This document shows, one piece after another, positions 1 to 4,815 of a stretch of 7,751 bases of DNA. Under the pieces are notes generated by a model, which saw nothing but the letters and a program-made list of their open reading frames with translations, made no database searches and was not told the DNA's origin. Numbering within the stretch: position 1 is the first letter of the stretch; each line of letters begins with the position of its first letter. Source of the stretch: Pusillimonas sp. UBA6240 (GTDB lineage Bacteria; Pseudomonadota; Gammaproteobacteria; Burkholderiales; Burkholderiaceae_B). A program made the translations under genes and the position numbers. Location of the stretch: the NCBI GenBank assembly GCA_002441445.1, contig DJWC01000024.1, positions 363-8,113 on the forward strand. Direction: 5' to 3'.

Positions 1-1670
1 TTGAACTGGTCTTCCCAGCGGAACTCGAAACGCGCCTTGGACAAGGCGTTGTCGCGGATCGCCGCGCCCGGACGGCCCTTGGCCAGGTCGGCCGCATGGG
101 CGGCGATCTTGTAGGTGATGATGCCGTCCTTCACGTCTTGCTTGTCGGGCAGCCCCAGGTGTTCCTTGGGTGTGACATAACAGAGCATGGCGGTGCCATA
201 CCAGCCGATCTGGGCGGCGCCTATGCCGGAGGTGATGTGGTCATAGCCGGGAGCGATGTCCGTCGTCAGCGGCCCCAGCGTATAGAAGGGCGCTTCATGG
301 CACTGCTCCAGTTGCAGGTCCATGTTCTGCTTGATCAGATGCATGGGGACATGGCCGGGGCCTTCTATCATGGTCTGTACATCGTGCTTCCAGGCGATCC
401 GGGTCAGTTCGCCCAGGGTGCGCAGCTCGGCCAGCTGTGCTTCATCGTTGGCGTCATAGCCCGAGCCCGGCCGCAGCCCATCCCCCAGGGAAAAGCTAAC
501 ATCATAGGATTTCATGATCTCGCAGATGTCTTCGAAACGCTCGTACAGAAAGCTTTCCTTGTGATGCGCCAGACACCATTTGGCCATGATGGAGCCGCCG
601 CGCGATACGATGCCCGTCATGCGGTCGGCGGTCAGCGGTATGAAGGCCAGGCGCACGCCGGCGTGGATGGTGAAGTAATCCACGCCCTGCTCGGCCTGTT
701 CGATGAGCGTGTCGCGGAATATCTCCCAGGTAAGCGCTTCGGCTTTGCCGTCGACTTTTTCCAGGGCCTGGTAAATGGGCACGGTGCCTATCGGCACGGG
801 CGAATTGCGGATGATCCATTCACGGGTTTCGTGTATGTTCTTGCCCGTGGACAGGTCCATGACCGTATCGCCGCCCCAGCGTATGGCCCAGGTCATCTTT
901 TCGACCTCTTCGCTGATGCTCGAGCCCAAAGCCGAGTTGCCGATATTGGCGTTGATCTTGACCAGAAAGTTCCGGCCTATGACCATGGGTTCGCTTTCGG
1001 GATGGTTGATATTGGCCGGCAGGATGGCGCGCCCGCGCGCTATTTCGTCGCGCACGAATTCAGGGGTGACCTTCTCGGGCAGCGCGGCGCCGAACCCCAT
1101 GCCGGGGTGCCGGCGCAGCAATTGCCTGGCCAGTTTTTCGCCGTTCGGCCCGCTGGCCCGCAATTGCTCCGCATAGTGCTCGCGCCGCAGGTTTTCGCGT
1201 ATGGCCGCGAATTCCATTTCGGGCGTAATCAATCCCTGGCGGGCATAGTGCATCTGGCTGACATTGCGCCCCGCCTTGGCGCGCAGCGGGCCGCGGGCCA
1301 GCTTGAACCGCAGGCTCGCCAGCGCGGGGTCGTGCAGCCGGCGCCGCCCATATTCGCTGCTGGGGCCGGGCAGTGCTTGCGTATCCCGGCGTTCCTGTAT
1401 CCAGGCCTGCCGCAACGGGGGCAGCCCTTTGCGTATGTCTATCGCAGCCGCGGGATCGGTGTAGGGGCCGCTGGTGTCGTATACCGTCAAAGGCGGGTTG
1501 GGCTCGCCTCCGAACATGGTCGGCGTATCCGCCTGCGTTATCTCTCGGAAGGGAACCCGGATATCGGGGCGTGATCCCGTTTCATACACTTTGCGCGAAT
1601 TCGGCAAAGGCGTTATGGCCGCGAGTTCGACGGCGGAAGGGGCGGGAAAGGAGGGGGATGAGGTAGTCAA
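1..1670 (-). CDS. thiC: Phosphomethylpyrimidine synthase ThiC, 3' end cut by window edge
   Basis: ThiC is a cytosolic radical-SAM enzyme that converts aminoimidazole ribotide (AIR) to hydroxymethylpyrimidine phosphate, the pyrimidine half of thiamine. The minus-strand frame is open for 556 codons to the window edge. Family signatures are readable in order: SRPDIRVPFREI near residue 33, NVSQMHYAR, NINHPESEPMVIGRNF, INANIGNSALGSS, WGGDTVMDLSTG, YFTIHAGVRL, SRGGSIMAKW, DGLRPGSGYDAND, EGPGHVPMH, TDIAPGYDHI and FRWEDQF at the edge. ThiC is usually about 630 residues, so roughly 75 are missing, including the C-terminal CX2CX4C motif that binds the 4Fe-4S cluster. The start chosen is TTG at 1670: an in-frame TAA lies a few codons upstream, GGAG (1677-1680) sits 6 nt before it, and the first ATG in frame is too far inside the conserved domain. 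A TPP riboswitch in the leader predicts feedback by thiamine pyrophosphate. The family is certain; the start is probable. Confidence 0.97.
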   Translation of the reverse strand, partial: MTTSSPSFPAPSAVELAAITPLPNSRKVYETGSRPDIRVPFREITQADTPTMFGGEPNPPLTVYDTSGPYTDPAAAIDIRKGLPPLRQAWIQERRDTQALPGPSSEYGRRRLHDPALASLRFKLARGPLRAKAGRNVSQMHYARQGLITPEMEFAAIRENLRREHYAEQLRASGPNGEKLARQLLRRHPGMGFGAALPEKVTPEFVRDEIARGRAILPANINHPESEPMVIGRNFLVKINANIGNSALGSSISEEVEKMTWAIRWGGDTVMDLSTGKNIHETREWIIRNSPVPIGTVPIYQALEKVDGKAEALTWEIFRDTLIEQAEQGVDYFTIHAGVRLAFIPLTADRMTGIVSRGGSIMAKWCLAHHKESFLYERFEDICEIMKSYDVSFSLGDGLRPGSGYDANDEAQLAELRTLGELTRIAWKHDVQTMIEGPGHVPMHLIKQNMDLQLEQCHEAPFYTLGPLTTDIAPGYDHITSGIGAAQIGWYGTAMLCYVTPKEHLGLPDKQDVKDGIITYKIAAHAADLAKGRPGAAIRDNALSKARFEFRWEDQF

Positions 1671-1675
1671 GGCGC

Positions 1676-1697
1676 GCTCCAAAACAATTTATGGAGC
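1676..1697 (-). promoter_or_regulatory. Shine-Dalgarno-sequestering hairpin of the thiC riboswitch
   Basis: On the minus strand GCTCCA (1692-1697) and TGGAGC (1676-1681) are perfect complements separated by a 10-nt AT-rich loop. The second arm contains GGAG (1677-1680), the Shine-Dalgarno sequence 6 nt before the TTG start of thiC, so the hairpin would block initiation. GGAGC at the 3' edge of the aptamer (1740-1744) could pair with the same GCTCC, which would free the ribosome site. This fits the translational mode of control common for TPP riboswitches in Proteobacteria. There is no U-run after the stem, so a terminator is unlikely. The pairing is seen; the switching is inferred. Confidence 0.65.
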
Positions 1698-1737
1698 CGA
1701 TAGGGAATGGCTTGCAATGATGGGAATCCGGCAAGCG

Positions 1738-1817
1738 ACGCTCCCAGCATCGGCATTATCCGTACTGGTACGAAGGGTTTTTCTCAACCCGCTGCGGAAC
1801 AGCGAGTACCCCTGCGT
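1738..1817 (-). ncRNA. TPP riboswitch (THI element) in the thiC leader
   Basis: Read on the minus strand, the leader carries the THI-box landmarks in the right order: AGGGGTACTCG, then GGTTGAGA (usual form GGCTGAGA), ACCCTT, ACC, GGATAATGCC and CTGGGA. ACGC (1814-1817) and GCGT (1738-1741) can close the P1 stem. GGG and ACCC form the next helix. An extra hairpin CGCTG/CAGCG sits in the variable arm, CCAG pairs with CTGG, and CGG pairs with CCG around the conserved ATAATG loop. Binding of TPP by this aptamer class lowers expression of thiamine genes, and it lies about 70 nt upstream of thiC in the same orientation. The UGAGA pyrimidine-pocket core is kept; the stretch between ACC and GGATAATGCC is one base shorter than the usual form. 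Confidence 0.95.
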
Positions 1818-1824
1818 GAGGACG

Positions 1825-1830
1825 AGTATA
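1825..1830 (-). promoter_or_regulatory. Probable -10 box of the thiC promoter
   Basis: TATACT on the minus strand matches the -10 consensus at five of six positions. A start site about 7 nt downstream would fall near 1818, exactly where the aptamer begins (P1 at 1814-1817). No good -35 is visible at the usual spacing, where the sequence is GC-rich. The box lies just after the stop codon of the upstream XRE gene, so some read-through from that gene cannot be excluded. Confidence 0.45.
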
Positions 1831-1854
1831 CGCCATTAAGGGCGGGCGCGGCGC

Positions 1855-2295
1855 TCAGGACTGGGGCGGCCTTGTTTGCAGGGAACCGATGAGGCTGGCG
1901 ACTGTATCTTCGATCAGCGCCCTGTCTTTGCCGGACAAGCGCCAGAATTCTTCAGGCGCGACCTTCCGGAACGGCCAGCCGTGCGCGACATTTTCGCGCA
2001 AGTCGGATTCGCCCAGGCTCGATGTCGATTGTTTTGGCTGCGTGGTTGCGCTATCCGTGGTCATGGGGCCGGTGCCCATGGCCAGCCACAGCGCATTGAC
2101 GTTCAAGACTTCCGCGAGGCGGAAAATTTCCTTGGCGCTGCGGCGGCTTTTGCTCTCGTAGTTCGCAATCGCCCCCTGTGAAAGTCCACAGGCTCTGGCA
2201 AGGGCGGCTTGGCTCAGTCCGCGTAGCTGCCGGGCATGTCGAAGGCGATCGGAAAATTGTTTCACAAACGTGATTGAACGATTAAATTCGATCAC
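1855..2295 (-). CDS. XRE-family (phage repressor-like) transcriptional regulator
   Basis: A 146-residue DNA-binding protein. Residues about 14-72 form an HTH_3/Cro-CI domain with the helix-turn-helix core at 27-52 (LSQAALARACGLSQGAIANY), followed by the typical LAEVLNVNALWLAMGTGPM end. A Ser/Thr/Gln-rich linker (79-95) leads to a short C-terminal segment (WPFRKV, then DRALIEDTVASLIGSL) that may be a dimerisation helix. No S24 peptidase domain is present, so RecA-stimulated self-cleavage is not expected. The start is uncertain: GTG at 2295 gives the longest form, while GTG at 2265 gives 136 residues beginning VKQFSDRL, closer to how such proteins usually start. Neither has a Shine-Dalgarno, and a -10-like box 7 nt before GTG-2295 would make the message almost leaderless. 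The gene is divergent from the winged-helix gene at 2447 and both share an operator cluster, so autorepression is likely. Targets are unknown. Confidence 0.9.
   Translation of the reverse strand: MIEFNRSITFVKQFSDRLRHARQLRGLSQAALARACGLSQGAIANYESKSRRSAKEIFRLAEVLNVNALWLAMGTGPMTTDSATTQPKQSTSSLGESDLRENVAHGWPFRKVAPEEFWRLSGKDRALIEDTVASLIGSLQTRPPQS
2261..2274. promoter_or_regulatory. Operator-like site 1 (TTCAC-N4-GTGAT)
   Basis: TTCACAAACGTGAT is a 14-bp pseudo-palindrome with 5-bp half sites that agree at four of five positions. It overlaps the alternative GTG start (2265) of the XRE gene. Its centre is 30 bp from that of site 2. Fourteen base pairs is the operator size of 434-type repressors, so the XRE protein is the obvious candidate ligand. 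Confidence 0.45.
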
Positions 2296-2304
2296 GTTGG
2301 TAAT
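2291..2304. promoter_or_regulatory. Operator-like site 2 (ATCAC-N4-GTAAT)
   Basis: ATCACGTTGGTAAT has the same architecture as sites 1 and 3, with half sites agreeing at four of five positions. It covers the GTG-2295 start and the probable transcription start of the XRE gene. Its centre is 21 bp, two helical turns, from that of site 3. Confidence 0.5.
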
Positions 2305-2332
2305 AGTACCGATTACATTTGTGATGTTTTAA
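2303..2332 (-). promoter_or_regulatory. Candidate promoter of the XRE regulator gene
   Basis: On the minus strand TTAAAA (2327-2332) and TACTAT (2303-2308) are separated by 18 nt and each match four of six consensus bases. Transcription would begin near 2297, leaving almost no leader before GTG-2295. One 14-bp pseudo-palindrome (2312-2325) lies in the spacer and another (2291-2304) covers the end of the -10 and the start site, a layout that suits repression by occlusion. It is a weak match, supported mainly by its position. Confidence 0.35.
2312..2325. promoter_or_regulatory. Operator-like site 3 (ATTAC-N4-GTGAT)
   Basis: ATTACATTTGTGAT is the third copy of the ATYAC-N4-GTRAT pattern, with four of five half-site positions symmetric. 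It lies between the candidate -35 and -10 of the XRE promoter. A further half site, GTAAT, occurs at 2334-2338, and ATTACATT (2312-2319) forms an 8-bp inverted repeat with AATGTAAT (2331-2338). Confidence 0.5.
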
Positions 2333-2364
2333 TGTAATTTTAAGTAAAAAAATTAATCATGGCG

Positions 2365-2377
2365 TTAGTCCGACTAA
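2365..2377. promoter_or_regulatory. 13-bp palindrome TTAGTC-C-GACTAA, candidate operator
   Basis: Two perfect 6-bp arms around a single central base lie 70 bp upstream of the winged-helix gene. The sequence differs from the three ATYAC-N4-GTRAT sites, so it is probably for another protein, perhaps the winged-helix regulator itself. I do not recognise the motif. The arms are too short and too close to make a useful RNA hairpin, which favours a dimeric protein site. Confidence 0.35.
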
Positions 2378-2407
2378 GGCATTTCGGGGCAAAATAACGT
2401 TAGGTAG

Positions 2408-2421
2408 ATATATATATATAT
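2408..2421. repeat. (AT)7 dinucleotide tract upstream of the winged-helix gene
   Basis: Fourteen bases of perfect alternating AT end 13 bp before the Shine-Dalgarno GGAGG (2435-2439) of the gene at 2447. It lies in a markedly AT-rich stretch inside GC-rich DNA. It contains TATATT-like -10 sequences and could be part of the core promoter. Its length might vary by slippage, but one sequence cannot show that. Confidence 0.75.
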
Positions 2422-2446
2422 TTACTATTTTTGCGGAGGCGATTCC

Positions 2447-3226
2447 ATGAGCTGCTCCATTCGTCCCAGCCCGAATCCGATCGTATTGTCGTTCGCGCCC
2501 AAGGCGCGCTCGGCGTCCAATGCCAGACTGCATAGCAGGGTTGGCGAACTCCAATCCAGGGGGTTTGAAGTCTTGCGCAGCACCACACCGCGCGAGCTGT
2601 ACAAGCTGGCCCGCGAACACCTGAAGCCCGATGCGCCGGCCATGGTGCTGCTGGCCAGCGGACACGAGGAAAATTGTATGGCTGCGACTTATTTACGCAC
2701 GCTATATCCCAACGCGGGCGTCGTCGTCATCGCCGATTCGAAAAGCGATAAGGCACTGGCCCAGATTCTGCAGAGCGGCGCGGATTATTATTGCCTGCGC
2801 GATTCCGCCACGCCGCTATTGGTTGCGATACTGTTCCGCCTGCTCTGGAGAATGGGCGACGCCGCCAAGCCCCTGGCGCGGTCCGCCTCGGCGCCCGCCG
2901 TTCAATTGCCGGAGCAGACCGAGCACGCATGGAGCCTGCAGGAACAGGCCTGGGTATTGGTCAGCCCCAAGGGCGTCAATATACCGCTGACCACGAGCGA
3001 ACGCGCCTTCCTGACGACATTGCTGGCGGCGCCTGAAAAACGCGCCACGCATCAGCAACTCATCGACGCGGTCAATGAGGTTTATACGGAGGATCCGCTT
3101 CCCACGAGCCCGGGGCGCCTGGGCGCATTGATCAGCCGCATGCGCAAGAAGTTCTCCGAGCACGGCATAGACATGCCCTTGCGCTCGGTGCGCAACTGGG
3201 GCTATATGTTCACTGGCGTCGTGTAG
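2447..3226 (+). CDS. Orphan OmpR-type winged-helix regulator with degenerate receiver domain
   Basis: A 259-residue cytosolic regulator. Residues about 12-133 have the pattern of a response-regulator receiver, including LRTLYPNAGVVVIAD and QSGADYYC, where intact receivers have the GADDYLTKPF segment. The key residues are gone: the acidic pair near the N-terminus is replaced (LSFAPK), the phospho-acceptor Asp position is Ala70 (MVLLAS), the Thr/Ser switch is Ala96 and the conserved Lys is Arg118. After a linker (about 138-158), residues 160-258 form a Trans_Reg_C winged helix (LTTSERAFLTTLL, then LGALISRMRKKF and VRNWGYMF). The start is ATG with GGAGG 7 nt upstream. No histidine kinase is adjacent. 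It is divergent from the XRE gene and overlaps dadA tail-to-tail by 17 bp. It probably acts without phosphorylation, by dimerisation or a small ligand. Targets are unknown; control of the divergent promoter region is a guess. Confidence 0.9.
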   Translation: MSCSIRPSPNPIVLSFAPKARSASNARLHSRVGELQSRGFEVLRSTTPRELYKLAREHLKPDAPAMVLLASGHEENCMAATYLRTLYPNAGVVVIADSKSDKALAQILQSGADYYCLRDSATPLLVAILFRLLWRMGDAAKPLARSASAPAVQLPEQTEHAWSLQEQAWVLVSPKGVNIPLTTSERAFLTTLLAAPEKRATHQQLIDAVNEVYTEDPLPTSPGRLGALISRMRKKFSEHGIDMPLRSVRNWGYMFTGVV

Positions 3227-4523
3227 CAGCTGGCAGCCGATTGCCGGCTGTCAGGGGGCGTTGAGGCATCCGGCCCGCATAGCGGTGTATGGACAGATCG
3301 TCGCTGCGGATTTCCGTCGGCTTGCCCGACACGATATCCGCCAGCAGGCGGCCGCTGCCGCAAGACATCGTCCAGCCCAATGTGCCGTGGCCGGTGTTCA
3401 GGAACAGGTTGGAAATGCCGGTTGCGCCGATGATGGGTGTGCTGTCGGGGGTCTTGGGGCGCAAGCCGGTCCAGAAATTCACATCGCCAGGGGCGTAGCT
3501 GCCGGGGAATAGGTCGCCCAGCACCATTTCCAGGGTCTTTTGGCGGCGTGGGTCCAGGCGCTTGTCGAAGCCCACGATTTCCGCCATGCCGCCCACCCGT
3601 ATGCGCCGGTCGAAGCGGGTGATGGCTATTTTGTAGGTTTCGTCGAGCAGGGTGGAAACCGGGGCGCAGGCCTCGTCGGCGATCGGCACGGTGATGGAAT
3701 AGCCCTTCAAGGGGTAGACGGGCAGCTTTATGGTATCTTCCAGCAGCCTGGTGGACCACGCGCCCAGCGCCATCACATAGGCGTCGGCGCTCAGCAATTC
3801 CTGGCCGCATTGCACGCCCGATATGCGCTGCCCATTCTTGTGCAGCCGCTGGATGTCGACGCCATAGCGGAAATCCACGCCCAGGCTGGCCGCGGCTTCC
3901 GCCAGCCTTGTGGTGAATAGATGGCAGTCGCCGGTTTCATCGTCCGGCGTGCGCAGCCCGCCCGCGAGTTTGCCCTGAACGCGGGCCAGCGCCGGTTCCG
4001 CCTTATGCAGCTCGCTGGGAGCCAGTAGTTCGTAGGCTATGCCGGCGGACTTCAATACTTCGATATCCTGCGCCGCGCCTTCAAGTTGCTTCTGGGTGCG
4101 GAATAGCTGCAAGGTGCCGCCGCGCCGGCCTTCGTACTGAATGCCGAGTTCTTCGCGCAGCTTTTCCAGGCAGACTCTGCTATATCCGGAAAGCCGGACC
4201 ATGCGCTCTTTGTTGACGACGTAGCGACTGGCGTTGCAATTACGCCACATCTGAAACATCCATTGCAACTGGAACAGGCTGCCGTCGGGCCGTATGGACA
4301 GTGGGGGGTGTTCGGCAAACATCCATTTGATGGCCTTCAAAGGTACGCCGGGCGCCGCCCACGGCGAAGAATAGCCGTAGGATATCTGTCCCGCGTTGGC
4401 AAAGCTGGTTTCCAGTGCGGGGCCCGGCAGCCTTTCCAGCACCGTGACTTCGTGGCCTTGGCGGGCGAGGTAATAGGCGCTGCTGACCCCCACAGTGCCC
4501 GCTCCCATGACTATGACTTTCAT
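3210..4523 (-). CDS. dadA: D-amino acid dehydrogenase, FAD-binding subunit DadA
   Basis: DadA oxidises D-amino acids, mainly D-alanine, to the 2-oxo acid and ammonia and passes electrons to the respiratory chain at the inner membrane. At 437 residues it matches the usual length of about 432. The N-terminus is a Rossmann dinucleotide fold with GAGTVG at 7-12 and the acidic end of beta-2 at Glu30 (VLER). ETSFANAGQISYGYSSPWAAPG (38-59), split here only by function, is the DadA signature that contacts flavin. Near the C-terminus WTGLRPKTPDSTPIIG (351-366) and NTGHGTLGWTMSCGSG (376-391) complete the DAO-type FAD site. The ATG start has GAGAG 5 nt upstream. It is divergent from lrp, consistent with Lrp control of alanine catabolism. 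No catabolic alanine racemase (dadX) is adjacent in the window. The last ~20 residues run through the hairpin that follows the opposing gene. Confidence 0.95.
   Translation of the reverse strand: MKVIVMGAGTVGVSSAYYLARQGHEVTVLERLPGPALETSFANAGQISYGYSSPWAAPGVPLKAIKWMFAEHPPLSIRPDGSLFQLQWMFQMWRNCNASRYVVNKERMVRLSGYSRVCLEKLREELGIQYEGRRGGTLQLFRTQKQLEGAAQDIEVLKSAGIAYELLAPSELHKAEPALARVQGKLAGGLRTPDDETGDCHLFTTRLAEAAASLGVDFRYGVDIQRLHKNGQRISGVQCGQELLSADAYVMALGAWSTRLLEDTIKLPVYPLKGYSITVPIADEACAPVSTLLDETYKIAITRFDRRIRVGGMAEIVGFDKRLDPRRQKTLEMVLGDLFPGSYAPGDVNFWTGLRPKTPDSTPIIGATGISNLFLNTGHGTLGWTMSCGSGRLLADIVSGKPTEIRSDDLSIHRYAGRMPQRPLTAGNRLPAATRRQ
3230..3254 (+). terminator. Hairpin just after the winged-helix gene, candidate transcript end
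   Basis: CTGGCAGCCG (3230-3239) pairs with CGGCTGTCAG (3245-3254) through nine Watson-Crick pairs and one G-U, with a 5-nt loop. It begins 3 nt after the TAG of the gene at 2447. No T-run follows on either strand, so it is not a classical intrinsic terminator. It may protect the 3' end or act with Rho. The same bases encode part of the C-terminal tail of DadA on the minus strand. Confidence 0.45.
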
Positions 4524-4815
4524 GCGATCTCTCGTTGCTATAGTAGTTTTGCAGCATGTTAGGCCATTTGTTGTAGTGTTTTTCTCTGAAAAATCAAGAT
4601 TTTCAGTTTATTTTCATGCTTCATGTCTGCGGGCGCGGATTTTCAGCAATAATTACTGCCTGCCGTGCGGAAGTCGTGGAAAGCCCTGGATGAACAGGAA
4701 AAAAGCGCTGCCGCGCCCTGCGATTCGCGACGGCGCCGCGCCTTTGGAGGAGGCCGTTTCCCGCCTCGATGCGGCCCGGCGGCCGGCGATCCGGGATGAA
4801 AAAAGGAGACTCGCA
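4524..4815. other. Divergent intergenic region dadA/lrp (292 bp)
   Basis: The half near dadA is AT-rich and holds the phased T/A-tracts. AATAAT at 4648-4653 is a possible -10 for lrp (five of six), without a convincing -35. From about 4690 to 4804 the DNA is GC-rich and open in the lrp frame for 42 codons from ATG-4690, with two copies of a Pro-Ala-Ile-Arg-Asp coding unit. I see no RNA gene or terminator here. Confidence 0.5.
4579..4615. promoter_or_regulatory. Candidate Lrp-binding region between dadA and lrp
   Basis: TTTTTCTCTGAAAAA (4579-4593) is a perfect dyad of 6-bp arms around TCT and has the 15-bp AT-rich form of many Lrp/AsnC sites. TTTTC then recurs at 4600-4604 and 4611-4615, 21 and 11 bp from the first tract, so the tracts fall on nearly the same face of the helix, as expected for wrapping around an Lrp octamer. 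It lies 56-92 bp upstream of dadA. The tract phasing is seen; the ligand is inferred from the adjacent lrp gene. Confidence 0.4.

Noticed and set aside
96..1574. Long plus-strand open frame of 492 codons
   Set aside because: It is the antisense shadow of thiC, whose minus-strand frame shows every family motif. Long antisense frames are expected in GC-rich coding DNA.
2357..2665. Minus-strand open frame across the divergent region and the start of the winged-helix gene
   Set aside because: It crosses the AT-rich control region and the GGAGG/ATG of the gene at 2447, and resembles no known protein.
1855..3226. The XRE/winged-helix pair as a prophage remnant or toxin-antitoxin module
   Set aside because: No integrase, phage structural gene, attachment repeat or toxin-like partner is visible, and the second gene is a full-length DNA-binding regulator.
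4540..4545. TACTAT as the -10 of dadA on the minus strand
   Set aside because: A start about 7 nt downstream would fall within the Shine-Dalgarno GAGAG at 4529-4533, leaving no usable ribosome site.
4495..4815. Longer lrp start near 4495 inside the dadA 5' end
   Set aside because: It would run through the dadA ribosome site and the regulatory tracts. GTG-4816 has a strong Shine-Dalgarno and gives the normal Lrp length.
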